Source: an uncultured Schlesneria sp. (GTDB lineage: Bacteria > Planctomycetota > Planctomycetia > Planctomycetales > Planctomycetaceae). From it: a stretch of 64,000 nt of DNA. The notes beneath the pieces were generated by a model. It worked only from the letters and a program-made list of their open reading frames with translations. It ran no database searches and had not been told where the DNA came from. Positions within the stretch are counted from its first letter, which is position 1. Each line of letters opens with the position of its first letter. The stretch covers positions 1 to 64,000 of the forward strand of contig CAILLA010000238.1 of the NCBI GenBank assembly GCA_903834925.1. Reading direction: 5' to 3'. Position numbers and translations under genes: made by a program. Positions 44,804 through 53,157 of the stretch are shown in pieces.

Positions 44804-45823
44804 CTATTTTTGGTCTGAGGTCGGCGTGAGTTCTTTTCTTGCATTTTCCAAGTCTTTTGTTGGTTGCGAACGGGCGGTCGTTGGTTCGTCGTCCACGAAG
44901 ATATCCATGTTCGCTTCCAGACCCGCTCGCAGAATAAATTTGACCCGACTTTCGACTTTGACCTGCTTTTCGACTTTCTCCCGGTTTTCGACTTCGGCAA
45001 AAATGCGAGTTGTCCCGTCAATCGGATCGGAAACTTCATCGACAAATGTGATCTGCCCTTCAAACGGTTTCCTGTCGTCTTCTTCCTGATACCCCAAATG
45101 GTCAAGATCCGTTTCGGATAACCGAACCCTAACCTTCGCTCCCTCTTTGACATATCGGAGATATTTCAAGGGGACATATCCCTCAATACGAACATGTTTG
45201 GGATTAACAATCTCTGCGACCGGATCACCCTGCCGGACTGCCTCACCCTTCTTCTTAAACATCTTAGTCACCGTCCCGTCGAATTCTGCCAGGACCGAAT
45301 AGGTTCTGAGCTCGGCCTCAGTCACGGCGGCATTCAGTTTGTTCAAGGAAATTTCGTGCTCCGCCGCAATAATCGAGATCCCCGCCTTGTCCGCTGCCAA
45401 TTGAGCCTTGTCGACTTCCACTTGGGCGACCGGTTTTTGCCCCCCCCTTTTCTCTGCTTCCTCGTTCGCCTTGACCATCCGATCATGCTCGCTGTCTGCC
45501 TGTTTTTTTGCGATCCGAGCAAAATTCAGCTCATTCTCATTCGAGGCTTTCTTTTTGGCTGCCGCGAGATTCGCCTGGGCGACTTCGTCGGCGATCAGGA
45601 CCACCAGGCATCCTTTCTTGACCGATTGCCCTTCCTCATATTCCGCCGTTTTCACGATCCCGTTTCGATCTGAAGCCAGTGTTACATGCTCTTTCAACGT
45701 AATGTGGCATTTGTCGAGCTGAACTGTATGCGAAGAAGTAGACGAAACGGATTTGTCATCGGCGACCGATGTCGCTGCAAGCAGCAACAAAAGCGGCAGG
45801 TATGAAGCGCTGGATTGTTTCAT
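44804..45823 (-). CDS. HlyD-family periplasmic adaptor protein
   Basis: This 339-aa protein has a signal peptide (YLPLLLLLAATSVADD), a biotinyl-lipoyl segment (TAEYEEGQSVKKGCLVVLIAD), a helical hairpin rich in Glu and Lys with a QPVAQVEVDKAQLAADKAG-type stretch in part, the second lipoyl half (FDGTVTKMFKKKGEAVRQGD) and a beta-barrel with YVPLKYLRYVKEG. It would link an inner-membrane exporter to the outer layer. Its downstream partner on the same strand is the M50-HlyD fusion. It is divergent from the LEPR-XLL surface protein gene, whose product might be a cargo; this is inference. Confidence 0.88.
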   Translation of the reverse strand: MKQSSASYLPLLLLLAATSVADDKSVSSTSSHTVQLDKCHITLKEHVTLASDRNGIVKTAEYEEGQSVKKGCLVVLIADEVAQANLAAAKKKASNENELNFARIAKKQADSEHDRMVKANEEAEKRGGQKPVAQVEVDKAQLAADKAGISIIAAEHEISLNKLNAAVTEAELRTYSVLAEFDGTVTKMFKKKGEAVRQGDPVAEIVNPKHVRIEGYVPLKYLRYVKEGAKVRVRLSETDLDHLGYQEEDDRKPFEGQITFVDEVSDPIDGTTRIFAEVENREKVEKQVKVESRVKFILRAGLEANMDIFVDDEPTTARSQPTKDLENARKELTPTSDQK

Positions 45824-45914
45824 CGCGAAGTTCCTTTTGTCAAAACGTGATCAACTTCCACACAATTTCTACGGCCAACGTCAAAAGCAAGCAAGCACGG
45901 TTTCCTCAGATCAT

Positions 45915-45939
45915 CGTAGCTTGGACTTCAGCCCGAGCA
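45915..45939. repeat. CGTAGC-CTTCAGCCC repeat, copy 3
   Basis: Short copy of the family at 17394, with CGTAGC, GGACTTCAGCCC and GAGCA. It sits in the divergent intergenic region. Confidence 0.55.
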
Positions 45940-45990
45940 ATCCCTAATCACCTCCAAGCCAGTTTTGTCTCGTTCCCACTTTTTTCACTC

Positions 45991-46044
45991 GTTCCCAAGC
46001 TCCTGCTTGGGAACGCCCTCTTTGAAGCTCCGCTTCGAATTCTG
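45991..46044. repeat. GTTCCCAAGCT palindromic repeat, copy 1
   Basis: GTTCCCAAGCTCCTGCTTGGGAAC is a near-perfect palindrome followed by a GAAGCTCCGCTTCG hairpin. The same two-hairpin unit is at 50951-50999, directly after the regulatory-domain protein gene, so this is a dispersed element with conserved structure. Confidence 0.75.
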
Positions 46045-46443
46045 TCAACCAGCCAGTACCGATTTTCAACCCCAATACAACAACAAGGCATACCTGAGAA
46101 GTGTTTGGCAAATCTGTGCTGGTGTTGGCACGCATCTCAAACCGATGCCTGTTTTGCAAGTTCTGCGTTTTGCGTTGGAATGTGACCCGCGTACGTCGAG
46201 TATTCACCTTCCGTCCAAGATTATGATTCTTTATTTATGAAACATGCGGCCTATCGATTGACGCATATTTTAGCGACGACCATCATCCGAACAGAGTGAT
46301 CAGGGCCGCGAATAAGGGTTGTTCAATCCGATAAGATCGATCGGATTGATGTAACGAACTGAGTTAACTCAACTCGTTTGTAAATACGTATAACTGTAAC
46401 AACCGGCGAATAATAATCTATTTATGAAGAGCGGACCGAGTCT

Positions 46444-48992
46444 ATGCTGTTGATGAGTTGGCTAGGTGAATTGTGTCGAGGCGGAGTCAATGTTTGTGTT
46501 CCACGCGGTCGCCGTTCAGTTCAAGCGGCCAGGTCCTATGCAGATGTTCAAATCTTGGAAAGTCGTCGGCTGCTGACGAATATTACGGCAATGGTTGTGC
46601 CGGGAGGTACACTGGTCGTGGCCGATTCGTCCAGTGGAGCGACAAATGACGTTACGCTCGAATACCATCTGACCAGTGGCCAGCCATCAAAGATGGATTT
46701 CTTTCTGAAGGGGTCGGGAGCGACGACAATCAATGGCCAAGCGGATTATGACGTGACCGCAAATCTCGCTTCCTTCAACTCAATCCAAGTATGGACTAAT
46801 AACAATAACGACACGATTCGTATTGACACAACGAATCAGGGCTTTAATCAAGGCGTTTCTGCATTTCATGGCGGAATCGCGTTGGTTGGTTCCTATGTAG
46901 GAAGCAACTCCGTCGGTGCGACAGGAAACAATGTTTACGACTTCGTTTCTACAAACTTTATTGGCAATGTCGTCGTCGATGACATAACCGGAATTGGCAA
47001 CCTGGACAAACTGGACTTTTCAACGAGTTCGGATGTTCAACTAAATCTTGGGACGACGGCCTATCAGGAAATTAACAAGAATAATATCAATCTCAATCTC
47101 GCTCTGACTTCGAACACGATTTCGTCAAATATCAATTTGATCGGTGGAAAGGTGACGAATACTCTGACGGCGGGGTTTGGGCAGAATGTCACACTGGATG
47201 CATCCGGTTCCTCAGGAGTGAACGTTTTAACCGGTAGCTCAAAAGGGAATGTCACGCTGAAAGGCGGATCGGGAAATAATCATTATGTCTTTCCGGCTCC
47301 CACTGGCGTTGATCTCAATACCGTGGTTCAACCAAACAGGAACGCGACGGACAGGTTCAACTTTTCGGCATTGACGACGGATCTCATCGTCAATCTTGCC
47401 ACGATGGATGGTACGACGGATGCAACGGCATTGGCTTTCGCGACAAGTTTCCGAGTCTATACGGGTGCTCCTGCACAATTGTCGAACATCGTTTCAGTTG
47501 ATGGAGGCCAAGGCAACAACGTTTTAACGGCCGGTTCGGGTACCGATACTCTGACAGGTGGAGCGGGGAATAATATTTTCAATACGGGAACAGGGATCGA
47601 TCAACTGATCGGTACGAATGGAACCACAAACTCATTCGTTTTTTCCACTAACGCCACCAACGTCACGATCGCTCCAAGCAATTCGGGAACCAACACTCTT
47701 GACTTCCGAAAAGTGTCATCGCCGTTGACTGTCGATTTGTCCGCGAACACGGCAATCGGCTCGTATGGGACTGCTACTGTTTCAGCGGTCGGAACAGGTC
47801 AGGGTAGGCTGTTTCAAGCGGTCATCGGCGGGACAGGAAATAATGCGCTGACAGGGGGCTCGGGGCAATATTTGACCTTGGATGCCTCGGGATCATCAGG
47901 AACGAACACGTTAACCGCAGGGAATTCTGGAAATGACATATTGAAAGGGGGATCGGGGGTGAACAGCTACAAATTCGGTGATGCCATCGGTGTTTCGCTC
48001 GATACGATCGTGCCAGGAACGGGGACAAACTCGATCGACTTTTCAAACGTGACGTCGGCACCCGATACCCCGCTTCAAGTGAATCTGGCAACTCGTGGTG
48101 GTGTGAATGACTCACAAGACATTTTATGGCTGGCTTTTGAAACGAATCGACGAGTCTATGTTCCGAGCGGCAGCGATACGAACGCGTTTCAGCGTGTGAT
48201 TGGTTCAATCAACGCCGGCGGTGCAAACCAACTGACGGCAGGCGCGGGGCCGAATGTGACACTGGATGCTTCTGGTTCGTTGGGGACGAACACGCTGACA
48301 GCAGGGAATTTTGGAAACGACGTTTTGAAGGGGGGGGCGGGGCCAACGCCTACAAATTCGGCGACGCCATCGGGATTTCGCTCGACACGATCGTGCCGGG
48401 TACGGGAACAAACACGCTCGACTTCTCTCGTGTGACATCCGCTCCTGCTACCCCACTTCAAGTGAATTTGGCAACGAGCGGCGGGGTGAATGATCCGAAG
48501 GACACGTTGTGGCTGGCATCGGAAACAAAACGACGAGTCTATGTCCAGAATGGCGTCGATGCGAACGCGTTTCAGCGTGTGATTGGTTCGACCAACGCCG
48601 GCGGTGCAAACCAACTCACGGCGGGCGCGGGGCCGAATGTGACATTGGATGCGTCTGGCTCAACAGGAATCAATGTGCTCACGGCGGGTTCAGGCACGGA
48701 TACTCTGATCGGGGGGGCAGGGGCTAACACATTCAATACGGGATCGAATACGGAACAATTGATCGGCGCGAACGGAACGACAAATTTGTTTGTGTTTATG
48801 AATAACACGACCAACGTGACTGTCACCCCAAGTAATACTGGAACCAACACGCTGGATTTCCGTAGAGTCTCGTTTCCAACGACAGTCGACTTGACGGCAA
48901 AAACGATCATCGCCTGGTATGGAGCCGCGACCGTTTCGACAAGCGGGATGTATCAGGGTTCGCTATTTCAATCGATGATTCGTCTAACATGA
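46444..48992 (+). pseudogene. LEPR-XLL surface protein with RTX-like repeats, frameshifted
   Basis: An N-terminal ILESRRLLT motif marks planctomycete LEPR-XLL exported proteins. About 800 residues of beta-rich repeats follow, with glycine-asparagine turns such as LTGGAGNNIFNTGTG and LKGGSGVNSYKF, like weak RTX calcium-binding repeats. The frame breaks at a run of eight G at 48330-48337: restoring one G makes the second 384-bp repeat unit read through to TGA 48990-48992. That final TGA also appears to be a nonsense change, because the matching earlier repeat reads GGA. The gene is therefore a broken or phase-variable surface protein. Sequencing error at the G tract is the main alternative. Confidence 0.8.
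47881..48647 (+). repeat. Two tandem 384-bp repeat units inside the surface protein gene
   Basis: Unit 1 starts at 47881 and unit 2 at 48265, both beginning GATGC. A third DASGS start is at 48648. The first spacing is 384 bases; the second is 383, exactly one base short. The missing base is a G in the eight-G tract of unit 2. The units share LDASGS, LKGG, YKFGDAIG and TNAFQRVIGS. Confidence 0.82.
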
Positions 48993-49465
48993 AACAATAT
49001 GCAAACGGGTGAGAAGTACTGATTCCGTCACCAAACCCCCCCGGCCTTTGCGATTGCTGGACTTGCGATGAACGTGACGAGGATCGCCATCCAAAGGACC
49101 GTCGCCCAATTGGAATCCGATTGAGACCTCGTTGCCGGGGCGACCGCTGTTGAACGACTAACTCAAACGTCCCACTACAACGACATGCGTTTTTTTCAGG
49201 AAAACACGCCAGTAATTTTGTGCGAATTGCGAAAATTCTCTGAAATCGTGATTTCCCAAGTAAAATTAGTGGTCCGACGCTAGCAGCGTCGGCCACGTTT
49301 CCACTTTGTTCCGATTGCCAGGAACTTTTCGTGTCGACATGATGTCTTAAGAGGCAATTCAATAACCGTTGCGAGAAGCCACCGTTATTCTCGCGGTGTT
49401 TAGACCCGTTGGAAAAAGCACGCGTCCCTTATTTCCTTGAAATCGTCTTTGATAAGGAGCTCATC
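48993..49465. other. Intergenic region with decayed repeat end
   Basis: The first 30 bases still resemble the repeats of the surface protein (N-N then a T-G block), then similarity is lost. The palindrome at 49274-49292 belongs to the family seen at 6877. No gene is visible. The promoter for the next plus-strand gene should lie near the right end. Confidence 0.45.
49274..49292. repeat. CCGACGCTAGCAGCGTCGG palindrome
   Basis: A short near-perfect palindrome followed by CCACGT. It shares its arms with the 50-bp palindrome at 6877-6926, showing a dispersed family with variable length. Confidence 0.65.
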
Positions 49466-50902
49466 ATGCAACACGCTCGTCAACGAACATTATGGATGAA
49501 AAATTGGTGTATGGCGGCTGTGGTGATCGCCATCGCAGGTGTTTCCAGCAACCCGGCGTGGGGACTGATCACCGGTGGTGAAGGGAATGATCCCGTCGCT
49601 GATCCTGGTTGGCCGAAAGGCGCGGTCTCCGTATTTAACACACAATGTCGTATTGCCTATTGGGAAGGGCCACCTTTCGGCGGCGGACAGTCCCACGCCG
49701 AATGTCGTGGTGATACGGAAGCGTTTCAAAAGGTTCTGGATGACTTTGCCGAAATCGATACTCCCTTTAAACGGGTTGTCCTTCATGACGGGATTGGTCG
49801 CAGTTTCTGGCTGAATCCGAACGGCGACAAAGAGAAAGCGGAAAAGGCAAAAATCGACTGGCTCTTCGTGGTCTGGAACCCGGAAAGCCGAAAGCGGCAA
49901 AGACAACTTCCCGTCGGCATGAGTTCCGTCGGGAAACGAGACCCTGTGGTCCTCGCTCAACTGGATGTCTACACCGGCGGATCGATCGCTTGGGCAAAAG
50001 TAAAAATCCCCGAAGGAATTGATGTCATCGACCAGCGGCTTGAGCCTCACGGATTCACCCTGGAAGACGGCGTGGTCCTTGAAGGAAAAGTGGTCGATGC
50101 CGTCACACGCGCGCCACTGAAAGCCAACCTGGAATTACAAAAAATTGAGCCTCAAAAGGAAGGTGGTTACCATTATATAAAGCTCGTCGAAGCGACCACG
50201 AATGCCGAAGGCCGTTGGGTCGTTAAAAAGGGGCCGCAGGAATGGTGTCGACTTGTCCTGACCGCCGACGGATATGCACCGCGAGTGATCGGCTACGCGA
50301 AATACGACGACCAACCGCAATGGTCGGAACACAATTCGGAACTTGTGAAACCCGGGACGGTTTCAGGTCGAGTGATCGATTCCCATGGGCGACCGTTGGC
50401 CGAGGCAAACGTGGGAATTGACAACATCGACGTCAAAAATATTGGCAGCTATGAGATTCCGAACAATTCGAACGTCAAAACAGACGCTGACGGCCGCTTT
50501 TCGCTCAATTCGATACCGATCAGCGCTGCAACTGTCGTTGTCTATCGAGATGGATATGTCCGGCGCGGCCTGGGCCTGAAGATCGAAGTTCCAGCCACGG
50601 ATCTGAAACTGGAAATGCAATCTGCCGCCAAACTGAAAGTCACGGTCGATTTCTCAATCGCAAAACGAGCGGGCAACTACCTGATCAACATCGAACCGGA
50701 AGGGGGCGAAAAAATCGGATCATGGGGCGGTACTGCCAATATCGACGCCAATAATCAATACTCATTCGAAAACGTCCCGGAAGGAAAATACGTCATTTAC
50801 GGTCGACCAAACCCGGGCAGTACGGATCAACAAACCGATCGCAAAACGGTCGAATTAAAAGGGGGAGAATCTAGCGAAGTCACGCTGAAAGCAAAGTCAT
50901 AG
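49466..50902 (+). CDS. Exported carboxypeptidase-regulatory-like protein
   Basis: This 478-aa protein has a signal peptide (VVIAIAGVSSNPAWG), a conserved-looking front part with WEGPPFGGGQSHAECRGD, and at least two carboxypeptidase regulatory-like beta domains with LEGKVVDAVTRAPLKANLE and VSGRVIDSHGRPLAEANVG. Such domains are prealbumin-like and usually bind or structure polysaccharide or protein surfaces. No peptidase domain is visible. Start ATG 49466 was chosen because AAGGAG lies 6 bases upstream. It is followed directly by a palindromic repeat. Confidence 0.85.
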   Translation: MQHARQRTLWMKNWCMAAVVIAIAGVSSNPAWGLITGGEGNDPVADPGWPKGAVSVFNTQCRIAYWEGPPFGGGQSHAECRGDTEAFQKVLDDFAEIDTPFKRVVLHDGIGRSFWLNPNGDKEKAEKAKIDWLFVVWNPESRKRQRQLPVGMSSVGKRDPVVLAQLDVYTGGSIAWAKVKIPEGIDVIDQRLEPHGFTLEDGVVLEGKVVDAVTRAPLKANLELQKIEPQKEGGYHYIKLVEATTNAEGRWVVKKGPQEWCRLVLTADGYAPRVIGYAKYDDQPQWSEHNSELVKPGTVSGRVIDSHGRPLAEANVGIDNIDVKNIGSYEIPNNSNVKTDADGRFSLNSIPISAATVVVYRDGYVRRGLGLKIEVPATDLKLEMQSAAKLKVTVDFSIAKRAGNYLINIEPEGGEKIGSWGGTANIDANNQYSFENVPEGKYVIYGRPNPGSTDQQTDRKTVELKGGESSEVTLKAKS

Positions 50903-50912
50903 CGAAGTTTCT

Positions 50913-50999
50913 GGTTCCCAAGCTGAAGCTCGGAAACCACTCCTGTTATGGTTCCCAAGCTCCAGCTTGGGAACCTCTCTTCCGAAGCTCCGCTTCGCG
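50913..50999. repeat. GTTCCCAAGCT palindromic repeat, copy 2 with half copy
   Basis: A degenerate unit at 50913-50938 precedes a near-perfect one at 50951-50974, followed by the GAAGCTCCGCTTCG hairpin. It starts 11 bases after the stop codon of the preceding gene, so it may serve as a transcription terminator. Confidence 0.72.
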
Positions 51000-51186
51000 T
51001 TAAGCATCGACGCAACACTATCGAAGATGATAATTGGATCACCGATGCTTAATCTGAATGAAGATCGGTGTACGACATCAGTTTCACTATATTTTCGGAG
51101 AACCAGATTAAACGATCAAATGCTTCTTCGACGACCACGCCACGAGGTTGTCAGTTTTTGTAAGCCGAGAACGGCGCGCCAAAACC

Positions 51187-51244
51187 CGTAGCAGGGGCTT
51201 CAGCCCGTTCGCCACAACATTTAGTGCGGGCTAAAGCCCACTAT
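51187..51244. repeat. CGTAGC-GGGCTTCAGCCC repeat, copy 4
   Basis: Matches 17394-17438 over 45 bases and then continues as GGGCTAAAGCCCACTAT, giving a second palindrome. It lies 30 bases past the stop of the small lipoprotein gene on the minus strand and could end that transcript. Confidence 0.72.
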
Positions 51245-51273
51245 AAAAACTGACATCCTCCACGCGAAGCCGC

Positions 51274-51441
51274 TTATTTAGGCAATTCCAATGTCATCAC
51301 GGGACCGGCGTCTGCTGCCGGTTCATCGGCTCGCTCTTTTGTTGCGGCATTGGCATCATCAACCGAGACCGATTCGGGTTGCGATGCACAGCCGACGAGC
51401 ATGAAAAGGGCAACTAATGAGAATGGCTTAATCAGTTCCAT
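51274..51441 (-). CDS. Small lipoprotein, 55 aa
   Basis: Read on the minus strand from ATG 51441, this short gene encodes MELIKPFSLVALFMLVGCAS, a clear lipoprotein signal with lipobox LVGC and the lipidated cysteine at residue 18, then a short acidic-alanine tail ending LELPK. AAGGAG lies 7 bases upstream. The stop is at 51274. It follows the DUF1559 gene by 60 bases on the same strand. DUF1559 proteins are often accompanied by such small lipoproteins. It is too short for standard gene tracks but strongly supported by its signal and ribosome binding site. Confidence 0.82.
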   Translation of the reverse strand: MELIKPFSLVALFMLVGCASQPESVSVDDANAATKERADEPAADAGPVMTLELPK

Positions 51442-51501
51442 ATCTGTTCTCCTTCAATTGAAGTGTGTCAATTTCAGCGTTTCTTAAACCAAAAATCAGA
51501 G

Positions 51502-52476
51502 TTAGAAATCGCTGACAACATGACCGTCAGCGGCGCCTGCCAGGTATTGTTTAAAAAGCACGCCATCCACATTGATCGATATCGCTCGCACGGCACCGTC
51601 ACCCATCGCAAAATGAACTAGTCCGTCGTGGGCCGACGAGAATCGATACCAGGCAGGTGTACTGCTCAACCCATATCCGGTCACCATCATCCCCGAACCC
51701 ATCCACGTATGGGCGTAATTGAGAACCTTTGGATTTGTCGATACTGGATCACCGACGGCTTCCCCAAATAGCAACGTGTTCGATGTTCCATCAAGAAAGT
51801 CCCCCATCCGATTCGGGTGCCGTTTCAAGAAGGCCCCCTTGTAAAGATCAAACCCAGCGACGTCGGCAAAGTACCCGGCGACCCCGAGATAGTTGGTCGG
51901 AGCGACGGGATCCCATCCGGAGGCAACCGACCCGGTGCGTCCCTCGATTGTCCCCACTCCCGCATTCAAATATTCGTTGATGCGGGTAAAAAACCCCGCT
52001 TGAGGCACCTTGGCGTTCGTGGAGGGGCAGAGAAACCCAGGGACTGTTTTCAGCGATGCGTTGTAGCAACCATTCACGTTGAACCAGGGGTTTTGACCAA
52101 ATAACGCTACGTTAATCTGATCGTTCTCAAGAGCCGCATAAAGTGAAGCCTGATCCATGAATGGAAGCAAAAACACGAGTGGGCTGACGTAGGACTGATT
52201 CCCACCGGCGGTAATCGAAACCGAATCTTTGGCTCCGAGATACCCGGATGGCATCACGCCATTCGTACTTTCAAAATTGTGCGCTGCAAGTGCCATTTGT
52301 TTCAGGTTATTGCGACATTGTGTTCGGCGAGCGGATTCGCGTGCCTGTTGCACAGCTGGTAACAAGAGTGCGATCAACACTGCGATAATCGCAATGACAA
52401 CCAACAATTCGATCAATGTGAAGCCGGTTCTCGGCAATTTCACGGGATTTGACTTACGAGAGACTAATCGCTTCAT
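51502..52476 (-). CDS. DUF1559 prepilin-like protein
   Basis: This 324-aa protein has a type IV prepilin N-terminus: a basic leader, then GFTLIELLVVIAIIAVLIALLLPAVQ in part, where processing would occur between G and F, with the conserved E5. The rest is the DUF1559 pattern, with CRNNLKQMALAAHNFEST and a C-terminal GSGMMVTGYGLSST and FAMGDGAVRAIS. It is probably assembled into or exported by a type II secretion/pseudopilus-like apparatus. DUF1559 proteins are highly expanded in planctomycetes. The next gene on the strand is a small lipoprotein. Confidence 0.93.
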   Translation of the reverse strand: MKRLVSRKSNPVKLPRTGFTLIELLVVIAIIAVLIALLLPAVQQARESARRTQCRNNLKQMALAAHNFESTNGVMPSGYLGAKDSVSITAGGNQSYVSPLVFLLPFMDQASLYAALENDQINVALFGQNPWFNVNGCYNASLKTVPGFLCPSTNAKVPQAGFFTRINEYLNAGVGTIEGRTGSVASGWDPVAPTNYLGVAGYFADVAGFDLYKGAFLKRHPNRMGDFLDGTSNTLLFGEAVGDPVSTNPKVLNYAHTWMGSGMMVTGYGLSSTPAWYRFSSAHDGLVHFAMGDGAVRAISINVDGVLFKQYLAGAADGHVVSDF

Positions 52477-53157
52477 AACTCACCTTTCTGTAATCGATGT
52501 CTTTTTCAAAACCCAAACTCGAAAAAACTGGGAATTAAATAACTCACTGAAGTTACGTTTTTGCAAGGTTCGTTCCGTTTATCAGTTTTTTTTAAGGATA
52601 TGCATCGAAGATGAAATCGATTTCGTTGTTTTTCACGGCAAATTAAGGTTCGATGCAGGATCAGATCGAGAGTTGACTTCGGTAATACGAATGTCGAATC
52701 GCGGTTGCCCAGTGGCCATGAGCAGCCGAGATTTCATTGAAGAAGAAGAAATCGTCAGGAATGCTTCATATTTGTGCAAAGACGGAGGGCTAACAAACGT
52801 AAATGTCGTCGTGGATTTTGCCGCAGCTTCGGATCTGTGAGTGAAGGAAAGGCAACCACCACGGTTATTGCGATACTTTTTTCCAAAAATAGACAAATGA
52901 TATTGTTGTAATTGAGGCGGCTCGGACTGCCGGCCTGACTGTTAATCAATTTCGATGTGGATAGGCTGGTTTTGGATGGGGGTTGAGGCCGCTTGAGCTG
53001 ACGCCCAAACTACGGTGTCATGAACCGTCTTTTGTGTCACCGTGCCGTTTCGGCGTTTGCTGTGTTAAGATTCAGAGTGCGTGGAAAGACTGGTGGGAGG
53101 CTGCGTGGACTCAGTCTCTCGTCGCGAATGCCTAATTGTTCTCATGAGATTTCAAAT
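52477..53157. other. Intergenic region before the second DUF1549/DUF1553 gene
   Basis: No convincing gene. The frame of the downstream gene is open from 53020, but its first 46 codons are arginine/leucine-rich and not typical of an exported protein. Minus-strand frames here are fragmentary. The promoters of both flanking genes should lie here. Confidence 0.45.

Larger units (their letters stand above)
45824..46443. other. Divergent promoter region with two dispersed repeats
   Basis: No gene is convincing in these 620 bases. Copies of two dispersed repeat families lie at 45915-45939 and 45991-46044. The stretch from about 46240 to 46440 is AT-rich with GTTAACTCAACTCG-like elements and probably contains the promoter for the plus-strand surface protein gene. 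Promoters for the minus-strand HlyD genes would lie near 45830-45910. Confidence 0.45.

Noticed and set aside
52229-52840. 203-aa plus-strand frame antisense to the DUF1559 gene
   Set aside because: The first half is the antisense of a confident prepilin-like gene and the second half is intergenic; no start signal.
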